A DNA stretch of 64,000 nt from positions 168,746 through 232,745 of the forward strand of contig CAXTHH010000004.1 of NCBI GenBank assembly GCA_964244065.1, written 5' to 3'. Every line of letters begins with the position of its first letter. Within the stretch, counting starts at the first letter, position 1. The notes under the pieces are model-generated. The model was given only the letters and a program-made list of their open reading frames with translations. It did not search any database and was not told the origin of the DNA. The position numbers and the translations under genes were made by a program. The stretch is from JASLDZ01 sp964244065 (GTDB lineage Bacteria; Pseudomonadota; Alphaproteobacteria; Caulobacterales; Caulobacteraceae). Shown here one piece after another: positions 9,829 to 19,487 of the stretch.

Positions 9829-11715
9829 ATGGACACGGGCGCGATCCTGACCTCGGCGCTCGTGTACCTGCTGGCCGCGGTGGTCTCCGTGCCGATCGCC
9901 AAGCGGTTCGGCCTGGGCTCGGTCCTCGGCTACCTCGTGGCCGGCGCGGTGATCGGCCCCTCGGCGCTGAACCTGATCGGCGATCCGACGCAGGTGATGC
10001 ACGTGGCCGAGTTCGGCGTGGTGATCCTGCTGTTCCTGATCGGGCTCGAGGTGCGGCCCGCCCTCCTGTGGGAGCTGCGGGGCTCCATCTTCGGCCTGGG
10101 CGGGGCGCAGGTGACGCTGAGCATCCTGGCGATCGCCGGCGCCGCGCTGGCCCTGGGCCTGCCCTGGCGCGAGGCGCTGGCGGCCGGGTCGGTCCTGGCC
10201 ATGAGCTCCACGGCCATCGTGCTCTCCCTGCTGGAGGAGAAGGGGCTGCGGAGGGGCCCGGTCGGCGGGGCCGCCTTCGGCGTGCTGCTGCTGCAGGACC
10301 TGGCGGTGATCCCGCTGTTCATCCTGCTGCCGCTGCTGGCCGTCGCCGCGCCCGGGCACGCGGCGGCGGCGGGCCACGCGGTGGACCGCCTGTCCTGGTC
10401 GCCCGAGTGGCTGAAGCCGGTGCTGGCGCTGGCGGCCGTCGCGGCGGTGGCCGGCGGCGGCAAGTACCTGGTGCGGCCGCTGTTCCGCTACATCGCCGGC
10501 GCCGAGCTGCGGGAGATCTTCACCGCCGCCGCCCTGCTGCTGGTGGTGGGCGTGGCGGCGCTGATGACGCTGGTGGGCCTGTCCCCCGCGCTGGGCGCCT
10601 TCCTGGCGGGCGTGGTGCTGGCCGAGAGCGAGTTCAGGCGGGAGCTGGAGAGCGACATCGAGCCCTTCCGCGGCCTGCTGCTCGGCCTGTTCTTCCTCAC
10701 GGTGGGCGCGGGGCTCGACTTCGCGCTGCTGCTGCGCTCGCCGGTCCTGGTGGTCGGGCTGGTGCTGCTGCTGATGGCCACCAAGGCCGTCGTCATGCTG
10801 GTCGCGGCCCGTCTCCACGGCATGAGCCTGCGCGCCGCCGCGGCCTCGGCGGTGGCGCTGAGCCAGGGCGGCGAGTTCGCCTTCGTTCTGGTGGGCTTCA
10901 CCGTTGGCGCGGCGGTGATCCCGTCGGAGCTCGGCCGCCTGCTCTCGGCGGTGGTGGCCGTCTCGATGCTGTTGACGCCCTTCGCCTTCCTGCTCTGGGA
11001 GAAGGCGGACGCGCGCCTGTTCCGCGAGCCCGCCGCGCAGCGCGATCCCGACCGCGAGTTCGACGACGGGGCGCAGGTGATCGTCGCCGGCTTCGGCCGC
11101 TTCGGCCAGATCGCCTCGCGCCTGCTGAAGGCGAACGGCTTCCAGACGTCGATCATGGACTCCAGCCTGACGCAGGTCGATCTGGTGCGCCGCTTCGGCA
11201 ACCCGGTGAACTACGGCGACGCCACGCGGCTGGACCTGCTGCGCGCGGCGGGCGCGGCCAAGGCCAAGGTGCTGATCGTGGCCATCGACGACCGGGGCAA
11301 GGCGGAGGAACTGGTGGAGACAGCCAGGAGCGCCTTCCCGCACCTGGCCGTGCTGGCCCGCGCCTACGACCGCGGCCACGCCTACGACCTGCTGGCCAAG
11401 GGCGCCGACCACGTGGAGCGCGAGACCTACGAGGCCAGCCTGGCCGTCGGCCGCGAGGCGCTGGTCCGCCTCGGCCTGCGCCGCTCCCGCGCCCAGCGCA
11501 GCGCGGACCTGTTCCGCATGTACGACCAGCGCCTGTTCGAGAGGCTGCGCGAGTTCTGGGAGGACGACGAGCGGTACGTCACCGCCTCGCGCCACGCCGC
11601 CGCCACCTTGGAGCAGCTGCTCGCCGCCGACGCGATCGCCGTCGCGGCGATCGACGACGAGGACGACGAGGAGCTCTCGCGCCTGCCGCTGCCGGAACTC
11701 TCCGGCGCCTGGTGA
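9829..11715 (+). CDS. CPA2 family monovalent cation:proton antiporter with TrkA-N domain
   Basis: The 628-aa protein has about 12-13 membrane segments (residues 5-390) of the Na/H exchanger fold, with the family signatures FLIGLEVRP, SSTAIVLSLLEEKG and LLQDLAVIP. Residues about 415-535 form a cytoplasmic RCK/TrkA-N domain whose nucleotide motif VAGFGRFGQIASRLL is intact. This is the KefB/KefC architecture: glutathione- or NAD-gated potassium efflux, or simple cation/proton exchange. No KefF/KefG partner is adjacent, so gating is uncertain. ATG 9829 begins directly with the first helix. Confidence 0.92.
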   Translation: MDTGAILTSALVYLLAAVVSVPIAKRFGLGSVLGYLVAGAVIGPSALNLIGDPTQVMHVAEFGVVILLFLIGLEVRPALLWELRGSIFGLGGAQVTLSILAIAGAALALGLPWREALAAGSVLAMSSTAIVLSLLEEKGLRRGPVGGAAFGVLLLQDLAVIPLFILLPLLAVAAPGHAAAAGHAVDRLSWSPEWLKPVLALAAVAAVAGGGKYLVRPLFRYIAGAELREIFTAAALLLVVGVAALMTLVGLSPALGAFLAGVVLAESEFRRELESDIEPFRGLLLGLFFLTVGAGLDFALLLRSPVLVVGLVLLLMATKAVVMLVAARLHGMSLRAAAASAVALSQGGEFAFVLVGFTVGAAVIPSELGRLLSAVVAVSMLLTPFAFLLWEKADARLFREPAAQRDPDREFDDGAQVIVAGFGRFGQIASRLLKANGFQTSIMDSSLTQVDLVRRFGNPVNYGDATRLDLLRAAGAAKAKVLIVAIDDRGKAEELVETARSAFPHLAVLARAYDRGHAYDLLAKGADHVERETYEASLAVGREALVRLGLRRSRAQRSADLFRMYDQRLFERLREFWEDDERYVTASRHAAATLEQLLAADAIAVAAIDDEDDEELSRLPLPELSGAW

Positions 11716-11718
11716 GGC

Positions 11719-12042
11719 TCAGACGCCGTCGTGCAGCTCGCGGCGGGCCTGAATCAGGAGCGCGTCCATCCTGGCGCGCACCTCCGCGCCGGTCAGGGCC
11801 AGCCCCTTGGCCTCCACGTCGGCCATCACCTTGTCGAGCACGTCCTGGTCGCCCGGCCGCTGGAGATCGGCCCGCCACACGGCGGAGACGTAGTCGGCCA
11901 GCGCCTCGCCCTCCAGCCCCAGCTGCGGGGCCAGCCACTCGGCCAGCAAGCGGTCGCGGCGAGCCTGGGCCTTGAACTCCACGGCCTCGTCGGAGGCGAA
12001 CTTGGCCTCGAAGCCGGCCTCGCGGTCCTGCATGGCGGTCAT
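11719..12042 (-). CDS. DUF1476 family protein, F1-ATPase inhibitor zeta subunit type
   Basis: The 107-aa product aligns by eye with the zeta inhibitor of alphaproteobacterial F1-ATPase: DREAGFEAKFASDEAVEFKA at the N terminus, then an acidic helical domain with DVLDKVMADVEAKGL and AEVRARMDALL. In Paracoccus this protein blocks ATP hydrolysis by F1. ATG at 12042 is preferred over an internal ATG three codons later because the spacing to the DRE motif fits the family. It is convergent with the antiporter gene (3 bp gap) and divergent from purC. Confidence 0.88.
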   Translation of the reverse strand: MTAMQDREAGFEAKFASDEAVEFKAQARRDRLLAEWLAPQLGLEGEALADYVSAVWRADLQRPGDQDVLDKVMADVEAKGLALTGAEVRARMDALLIQARRELHDGV

Positions 12043-12234
12043 TGGGTTCTCCCGTTCGGCGGGGTGTCCTAGCGGAGGTCGCCGGCGCCCGCCACCGCCC
12101 CGTTTGCGCCGGCCCGGCCGTTCCGTTACCTTCGCGGCGACTTATATCCACCCCGGTCCCTTTCCGCCGCGTCGGCTCCGCGCCCGCGCGGCGCTGCACC
12201 GTGGAGGCGCGGAACGGGGGATCACGGAGCGCCG

Positions 12235-13029
12235 ATGACCACCCGCCGCAAGAAGATCTACGAAGGCAAGGCCAAGATCCTCTACGAGGGTCCTGAGCCG
12301 GGTACGCTGATCCAGTACTTCAAGGACGACGCAACCGCCTTCAACGCCCAGAAGAAGGCCGTGCTGGAAGGCAAGGGCGTGCTGAACAACCGCATCAGCG
12401 AGTACATCATGACTCGCATGAACGCGATCGGCATCCAGAACCACTTCATCCGCCGGCTGAACCTGCGAGAGCAGCTGGTGAAGGAGGTCGAGATCATCCC
12501 GCTGGAGGTCGTCTGCCGCAACGTGGCGGCGGGCTCCATCGCCGAGCGCCTCGGCCTGCCCGAAGGCCAGCCGCTGCCGCGCTCGATCATCGAGTTCTAC
12601 TACAAGAAGGACGAGCTGAACGATCCGCTCGTCACCGAGGAGCACATCACCGCCTTCAATTGGGCCACCACCCAGGACATCGACGACATGCTCGCGGCGA
12701 CGCTGCGCGTGAACGACTTCCTCTCCGGCCTGTTCGGCGCCGTCGGCATCACCCTGGTGGACTTCAAGATCGAATTCGGCCGACTGTGGGAGGACGACGA
12801 GTTCTCGCGGCTCATCATCGCCGACGAGATCAGCCCCGACTGCTGCCGCCTGTGGGACACGCAGTCGAACGAGAAGCTCGACAAGGACCGCTTCCGCAAG
12901 GACATGGGCAACGTGGTGGAGAGCTACACCGAGGTGGCGCGGCGCCTGGGGATCATGAAGGAGATGCCCACCGTCATCCAGGGAGGCCTGGGCGCCGGCC
13001 CCGCCACCGACGGCGGCTCGGTGCACTGA
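12235..13029 (+). CDS. purC: SAICAR synthase (phosphoribosylaminoimidazole-succinocarboxamide synthase)
   Basis: This ATP-dependent ligase joins CAIR and aspartate in purine synthesis. The 264-aa protein shows KIYEGKAKILYEG (phosphate-binding loop region) at residues 5-17, the conserved VEIIPLEVVCRNVAAGS around 82-98, and the second signature LVDFKIEFG near 178. It heads the purC-purS run; purS follows after 14 bp. A 192-bp divergent region separates it from the zeta-like gene and must hold its promoter; no purine riboswitch is apparent there. Confidence 0.97.
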   Translation: MTTRRKKIYEGKAKILYEGPEPGTLIQYFKDDATAFNAQKKAVLEGKGVLNNRISEYIMTRMNAIGIQNHFIRRLNLREQLVKEVEIIPLEVVCRNVAAGSIAERLGLPEGQPLPRSIIEFYYKKDELNDPLVTEEHITAFNWATTQDIDDMLAATLRVNDFLSGLFGAVGITLVDFKIEFGRLWEDDEFSRLIIADEISPDCCRLWDTQSNEKLDKDRFRKDMGNVVESYTEVARRLGIMKEMPTVIQGGLGAGPATDGGSVH

Positions 13030-13043
13030 GGCGGGGGGCGCTC

Positions 13044-13283
13044 ATGAAGGCCAGGATCGACGTCTTCCTGAAGCCCGGCGTGCTCGACGTGCAGGGCAAG
13101 GCCATCGAGGGCGCCCTGGCGGGCCTGGGCTTCGCCGGCGTCAGCGACGTGCGCGTGGGCCGCACCATCACCCTCGACCTCGCCGGCGAGGATCGCGTGG
13201 CGGCCGAGGCGCAGGCGAAGAGCATGTGCGACCGCCTGCTCGCGAACGCAGTGATCGAGAGCTACAAGATCAGTCTGGACTGA
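13044..13283 (+). CDS. purS: FGAM synthase subunit PurS
   Basis: The small 79-aa subunit of the three-part formylglycinamidine synthase (PurS, PurQ, PurL). The protein shows the usual PurS pattern: KARIDVFLKPGVLDVQGKAIEGAL at the start and a C-terminal LLANAVIESYKISL. PurS dimers bridge PurQ and PurL and help pass ammonia. ATG 13044 is preceded by a G-rich site. A 77-aa unknown gene lies between it and purQ. Confidence 0.96.
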   Translation: MKARIDVFLKPGVLDVQGKAIEGALAGLGFAGVSDVRVGRTITLDLAGEDRVAAEAQAKSMCDRLLANAVIESYKISLD

Positions 13284-13293
13284 GGAGCGGCTG

Positions 13294-13527
13294 ATGGCCG
13301 AGGTGACGAACGAGCTTATTCACGCCGTCCTGCAGAAAATTCAGGAGGAGCAATCGGCGATGCCCCATGACTTGCGCGAGATCAAGGGCGAGCTGACGGC
13401 CATTCGCTCCTACGTCTACGCCGTTCACCAGGACATCGGTAACATCTATGGGATCCTGGGCCGGAACGAAACGCGCCTGGAACGCATCGAGCGCCGCCTC
13501 GAACTCCGCGAGCCGGAGCCCGCGTGA
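13294..13527 (+). CDS. 77-aa helical/coiled-coil protein inserted between purS and purQ
   Basis: I do not recognise this family. The protein is soluble and almost wholly helical: residues about 24-70 have heptad-like spacing (LREIKGELTAIRSYVYAV, then RNETRLERIERRLELRE), suggesting a short coiled coil or helical hairpin. An AGGAG site 6 nt before ATG 13294 is strong, and its stop overlaps the purQ GTG start (GTGA), so it is translated with purQ. Similar short helical proteins (MbeD/DUF-like or SlyX-like in character) exist, but no assignment is safe. Confidence 0.8.
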   Translation: MAEVTNELIHAVLQKIQEEQSAMPHDLREIKGELTAIRSYVYAVHQDIGNIYGILGRNETRLERIERRLELREPEPA

Positions 13528-14186
13528 AGTCCGCCGTCGTCGTCTTCCCCGGCTCCAACTGCGACCGCGACTGCGCCGTGGCCGTAGAGCGGTCCACCGG
13601 ATCGAAGCCGGACATGGTCTGGCACGCCGAGACGATGCTGGCGGACGATCTCGACCTGATCGTGCTGCCGGGCGGCTTCTCCTACGGCGACTACCTGCGC
13701 GCCGGGGCCATGGCGGCGCAGTCGCCCGTGATGCGCGAGGTGGTGCGGCTCGCGGAGCACGGGACGGCGGTGATCGGCGTGTGCAACGGCTTCCAGATCC
13801 TGTGCGAGGCCGGCCTGCTGCCCGGCGCCCTGCTGCGCAACGCCCGGCTGAAGTACGTGTGCAAGCCCGTGCGGCTGGAGGTGGCGAACGCGCAGACTCG
13901 CTTCACCTCGGGCTTCGGCGAGCGGCGCGAGGCGGTGATGACGGTGGGGAACGGCGAGGGCAACTACTTCGCCGACGAACCGACGCTCGACCGGCTGGAG
14001 GGCGAGGGCCGCGTGGTGTTCCGCTACCTGGACAACCCCAACGGCTCCGCCCGCGGCCTCGCCGGCATCGTCAATGAGCGCGGCAACGTGCTCGGCCTGA
14101 TGCCCCACCCGGACCGGGCGTTCGAGGACGAGCTGGGCTCCGCGGACGGCGCCCTCGTGTTTCAGAGCGTCGCCAAGGCGGCCTGA
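13524..14186 (+). CDS. purQ: FGAM synthase glutaminase subunit PurQ
   Basis: The 220-aa class I glutamine amidotransferase releases ammonia for PurL. The nucleophile cysteine lies in GVCNGFQ near residue 87, and the His/Glu pair in GLMPHPDRAFE near residue 195; the oxyanion strand is LPGGFSYGDYLRAG. The GTG at 13524 overlaps the preceding stop codon. The length is that of the separate PurQ found together with PurS and small PurL. Confidence 0.97.
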   Translation: MKSAVVVFPGSNCDRDCAVAVERSTGSKPDMVWHAETMLADDLDLIVLPGGFSYGDYLRAGAMAAQSPVMREVVRLAEHGTAVIGVCNGFQILCEAGLLPGALLRNARLKYVCKPVRLEVANAQTRFTSGFGERREAVMTVGNGEGNYFADEPTLDRLEGEGRVVFRYLDNPNGSARGLAGIVNERGNVLGLMPHPDRAFEDELGSADGALVFQSVAKAA

Positions 14187-14188
14187 GC

Positions 14189-14932
14189 ATGCGCTGGTTG
14201 ATCCTGCTCGCGGCCCTGTTCGCGGCGGGGATGGGCGTCGAGCAAAGGAGCGGCGGGTTGGGCCAGTCGCCCGCCGCCTTCGCCGCAGACAGCGACCGGC
14301 TGCTGCGCGTGGCCGGCTACGCCTTCGCGATCTGGGGTCCGCTCTACCTCGGCGTGATCGCGCACGCGCTCTGGCGGCTGCGTCCGCGCGGCCGGCCCAC
14401 GGCGCTGGAGGCGCGGTTCGCGGCGCCCGCCGTGGTCGCCTTCACGGGCGTCGGCCTATGGATCGTGGCCGCCGCGCTCGACGCGGAGCTCTTGACCATC
14501 GTGCTGATCGTGGGCGCGGCGACGGCGCTGGTCTGGCCGTTGCTGGCCCACGCCGACCTGGTGCGTGCGGCGCCGCTGCGCTCCACCGAGCGCTGGCTGA
14601 CGGTCTGGCCGCTGGCGGCCCTGGCCGGCTGGCTGACGGTCGCCTCGCCGGTGAACCTGTTGACCGTGGCGGCCGGCAACGACGCCCTGCCGCCCGGCCC
14701 GGCCGCCCTCTGGCCGCTGCTGGCCGTCATCGGCGTCGCCGTCCTGGCGCTCGCGGTCACGGCGCGGGTGCGGACCTTGGCCTACGGCCTGCCGATCGCC
14801 TGGGGACTGGCCGCGGTGGCCGTCGCAGAACACGCCCGCGGAGCCGAACTGCTGGCCGCCGCCGCGGCGGGCGCGGCGAGTCTGACGGTGGTGGGCGGAC
14901 TGATTCTGCTGGGCCTGCGGCCTCGGCGCTGA
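14189..14932 (+). CDS. multi-pass membrane protein, TspO/MBR-like
   Basis: The 247-aa product has about seven hydrophobic segments. The first part carries YAFAIWGPLYLGVIAHALW (residues 47-65), which resembles the FxIWxxIY signature of tryptophan-rich sensory/TspO-like proteins, but the protein is longer than classical TspO (about 160 aa) and poor in tryptophan. It starts 2 bp after purQ and is presumably cotranscribed. Ligand and function are unknown; the TspO link is a pattern-based guess. Confidence 0.7.
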   Translation: MRWLILLAALFAAGMGVEQRSGGLGQSPAAFAADSDRLLRVAGYAFAIWGPLYLGVIAHALWRLRPRGRPTALEARFAAPAVVAFTGVGLWIVAAALDAELLTIVLIVGAATALVWPLLAHADLVRAAPLRSTERWLTVWPLAALAGWLTVASPVNLLTVAAGNDALPPGPAALWPLLAVIGVAVLALAVTARVRTLAYGLPIAWGLAAVAVAEHARGAELLAAAAAGAASLTVVGGLILLGLRPRR

Positions 14933-14936
14933 GCCG

Positions 14937-15044
14937 TCAGGCGGCTTCGCGCTCGAGATCTGCAGGCTTGAACTCGAAATGCTCGGGCGGGGCCGCGAAC
15001 TCGGCGGCCTCGTCCGTCTCCATCGAATAACCGATCGGATCCAT
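14937..15044 (-). CDS. probable 35-aa acidic small protein
   Basis: An ATG at 15044 with GGGAGA six nt before it opens a 35-codon frame that ends with TGA at 14937-14939. The predicted peptide starts MDPIGYSMETDEAAEFAAPP and ends FKPADLEREAA. It is acidic with aromatic residues and no membrane segment. About three quarters of its codons end in G or C, as expected for coding sequence here, and the frame fits exactly in the gap between the TspO-like gene and the next minus-strand gene. No function can be proposed. Confidence 0.5.
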   Translation of the reverse strand: MDPIGYSMETDEAAEFAAPPEHFEFKPADLEREAA

Positions 15045-15154
15045 CGCATATCTCCCGGCCGCCTTGTGTCGGCGACTCGACGGACAGCATGGACCCATGC
15101 CGATGAACGGCGGATGAGGCGGGCGGTCGCAGCGGCGTTCCGCCCGCCCTGCGG

Positions 15155-15391
15155 TCAGCTGGGCTGACCCTCCGTCTCCGCCCGGACGTCTTCCCCGGCG
15201 GGGTCGGGCGCCCAGCCCGAGCGTTCGAGGGCCTTCACCGCCTCATCCGCCCCCTCGTCCAGCTCGCCGGGCGCGAGCTCGCCTTCGGCCACGGCGTCAT
15301 CCGGGATGCCGCCGCCGGTCTCGGCGACCGTGTCGTTCAGCGGCCGGCTGTTCGCGCCGGTCGACACGCCCGCGCGGTCGTCGGCCGTCAT
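15155..15391 (-). CDS. 78-aa acidic hydrophilic protein, unknown
   Basis: A strongly acidic soluble protein, rich in Glu, Asp, Gly and Ala, with no hydrophobic core except a possible helix around DEAVKALERSGWAP (residues 48-62). The ATG at 15391 overlaps the stop of the gene before it (ATGA), so it is the third gene of a coupled minus-strand trio. I do not recognise the family. Composition suggests an intrinsically disordered or stress-type (hydrophilin-like) protein. Confidence 0.65.
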   Translation of the reverse strand: MTADDRAGVSTGANSRPLNDTVAETGGGIPDDAVAEGELAPGELDEGADEAVKALERSGWAPDPAGEDVRAETEGQPS

Positions 15392-15726
15392 TGCTTGCCC
15401 TGGTCGGGCGAGCCGTGGGCGGCCATGTCGCGATTGGCGGCCTGCGTCTTCGGCCCCTGCTCGGGCGTGTGGGCGTGACGCTCGCGGTCGTTGTTGGTGC
15501 GACCCTGCGCCATGCCGCCCGAGGGGTCGTCCAGGTCCGCATAGTCGCCCATCTCGCCGGCCGCGGGCGCCGCCAGGCTGGCGTCGCGGACGTCCGAGGC
15601 GGCGTAGCTGCGGGGCTCGGGCTGCGCATCCGCGCGTTGACCGCGGCCCGGATCGTTGGGCTGCTCCTCGTCGGTGACCGCGTTCTGCGCGGTGGCCTTG
15701 GTCGAGTCGGTGTTTCCGTGAGGCAT
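15388..15726 (-). CDS. 112-aa disordered hydrophilic protein, unknown
   Basis: The product is low in hydrophobic residues and rich in Asp, Asn, Gln, Ala, Pro and Gly, with short motifs such as DYADLDDPSGGMAQGR in the middle. ATG at 15726 is preferred over a GTG one codon upstream because AGGAG lies 6 nt before it. Its A is shared with the stop of the preceding gene (TGATG). It is the middle gene of the trio. Predicted disordered; a dehydration or stress-protection role would be inference only. Confidence 0.65.
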   Translation of the reverse strand: MPHGNTDSTKATAQNAVTDEEQPNDPGRGQRADAQPEPRSYAASDVRDASLAAPAAGEMGDYADLDDPSGGMAQGRTNNDRERHAHTPEQGPKTQAANRDMAAHGSPDQGKQ

Positions 15727-15980
15727 CACGCTCTCCTGTTCGAGTCGGGCGGGCTGTCCGCGTCGTCGGGGCTGTGGACCGGCAGGTCGTCGCCGGGCGA
15801 GGTGGGGTTGGCGCCGGGGTCGCGCTGGGCGCCCAGCTCGCGGGCGCCCACGCCCATGCCGCGCTGGCGCACGCCGTTGGCGGTGGCCGTGTCGGTATGG
15901 AAGGCGGTGTCGGGCTCGCCGTCGGCCGAGGGCCGGTCGGGCGCGCCCAGGTCGTCGTCGCCGGATTGGGGATCGCTCAT
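15726..15980 (-). CDS. 84-aa disordered hydrophilic protein, unknown
   Basis: First gene of the trio, with ATG at 15980 preceded by AAGGAG at 7 nt. The product is acidic (SDPQSGDDDLGAPDRPSADG at the start) with RQRGMGVGARELGAQRDPG in the middle and a proline/aspartate tail. It contains no recognisable domain, signal or membrane segment. It is divergent from purL, whose ATG lies 81 bp away, so a bidirectional promoter region is likely at 15981-16061. Confidence 0.65.
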   Translation of the reverse strand: MSDPQSGDDDLGAPDRPSADGEPDTAFHTDTATANGVRQRGMGVGARELGAQRDPGANPTSPGDDLPVHSPDDADSPPDSNRRA

Positions 15981-16061
15981 GCGGGGGCTCCTTGCCGGGT
16001 CCAAACCCCCGCCCGCGCGGCCCCGTTCCCTCCCGCGCCGGATCGGCTAGACAGCCGGCCC

Positions 16062-18314
<2,253 letters not shown>

Positions 18315-18393
18315 CGCGGCGGCGGAAGCGGTTTGTTCAGACTCGCACGGCACTAAGCTGATCCTCAGTTAACCGCGTCCAGGTGCTTCGCCG

Positions 18394-18633
18394 ATGCCCA
18401 TGCCTGCCGATGAGCTGGAGCGAAGCCTGCGCGACGCGTTCCCGGACGCCGAGATCGTGGTGACCGACCTGGCGGGCGACGGCGACCACTACCGCGCCCG
18501 GATCGTCTCCTCCGCCTTTCGGGGCCTGGCGCGCGTGCGGCAGCACCAGATGGTCTACGCGGCGCTGGGCGGACGCATGGGCGGCGAGCTGCACGCCCTG
18601 GCGCTGGAGACCTCCGCGCCCGCGGAAGGCTGA
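18394..18633 (+). CDS. bolA: BolA family protein
   Basis: The 79-aa product carries the BolA fold: ELERSLRDAFPDAEIVVTDLAGDGDHYRARIVSSAFRGL then RVRQHQMVYAALGGRM, which includes the class II KH-like loop and the C-terminal HALAL strand. BolA proteins bind monothiol glutaredoxins through a shared 2Fe-2S cluster. A CGFS glutaredoxin gene lies 2.2 kb downstream on the same strand, supporting that partnership. Start at 18394 is two codons before an alternative ATG. Confidence 0.93.
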   Translation: MPMPADELERSLRDAFPDAEIVVTDLAGDGDHYRARIVSSAFRGLARVRQHQMVYAALGGRMGGELHALALETSAPAEG

Positions 18634-18638
18634 CCGGC

Positions 18639-19481
18639 GTGCGCTATCGCCCGTTCGGAGCGGATGGACAGACCATCTCGGCCCTGACCCTGGCCCTCGG
18701 CGAGCGGCCCGAGGGCGAAGCGGCGCGCGTGCGCCTGGTCTACGCCGCGCTGGAGGCGGGGGTGAACGGCTTCGAGCTGCGCGCCTCCGGCGCCGCCGCG
18801 GCGCTGGGGCGCGGCCTGCGGGCCCTGGAGCGGCGCATGGTGCTGATCTCCGTGCGCCTGACGGGGGCGCACCGGCTGGACTGCGACGCGGTGGTGGCCG
18901 AGATCGAGCAGCCCCTACTGGCGGGCCGCCTCGGCCGGCTCGACCTGGTGATGGTGGACGGACCCGCGCGTCTGACCGAAAGCGGCTGGGACGCCCTGGA
19001 GGCGGCCCGCGACGCCGGGCGGACGCGCCTGATCGGCGTCGCTGGCGAGGGCGCGCGCGCGGCCTTGCCCCGGGCGCAGGTCGACGTGTTCGGCGCGCGC
19101 CACAACCTCGCCTCGACCTGGGCCGACCGCAACCGGATCAAGGAGGCGGTGGCCCTCGGCCGCACGGTGGTGGGGCACGGCCATATGCCCCCCGCGCCGG
19201 GGACGGACGAAGCGGCGCCCCGCCGCGGCCTGTTCGGCATGAAGCGCCGGCCCGCGGCCATCGAGCGCACCCACGCCTACGCTTTCCTGGGCCGCACCCC
19301 GAACTGGACGGCCGAGGAGATCTGCCTCGCCTACGCCCTCACCGAACCCTGCCTGGCCACCGTAGCGGTGGAGCCCGGCACGCCCGAGGAGCTGGAGCGA
19401 CTGGCGGCGGTGTCCGAGCGCGAGCTGCCCACCGGCCTCGCCGCCCAGATCGAGATGTCTCGCTTCGCGGAGGCGAGCTGA
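18639..19481 (+). CDS. aldo/keto reductase-like protein, catalytic residues degenerate
   Basis: The 280-aa product follows the AKR barrel layout: YRPFGADGQTISALTLALG at the N terminus, VYAALEAGVNGFELRASG where active enzymes have the GxNxxDTAxxYG motif, and IEQPLLAGRLGRLDLVMVDGP at the position of the catalytic histidine strand. The catalytic Asp, Tyr and His all appear replaced (Glu, Ser and Asp), so it may not be a working oxidoreductase. GTG at 18639 follows bolA by 5 bp, so the two are probably cotranscribed. Confidence 0.7.
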   Translation: MRYRPFGADGQTISALTLALGERPEGEAARVRLVYAALEAGVNGFELRASGAAAALGRGLRALERRMVLISVRLTGAHRLDCDAVVAEIEQPLLAGRLGRLDLVMVDGPARLTESGWDALEAARDAGRTRLIGVAGEGARAALPRAQVDVFGARHNLASTWADRNRIKEAVALGRTVVGHGHMPPAPGTDEAAPRRGLFGMKRRPAAIERTHAYAFLGRTPNWTAEEICLAYALTEPCLATVAVEPGTPEELERLAAVSERELPTGLAAQIEMSRFAEAS

Positions 19482-19487
19482 GCGACG

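Noticed and set aside
9754..11595. 613-codon open frame opposite the cation antiporter
   Set aside because: It mirrors the antiporter, is His/Arg/Gln-rich and low in normal protein motifs, and the opposing frame has complete family signatures. Long antisense frames are common in GC-rich DNA.
12043..12234. purine riboswitch in front of purC
   Set aside because: No conserved purine-aptamer core is visible in this 192-bp leader, and such riboswitches are not expected in alphaproteobacterial pur genes.
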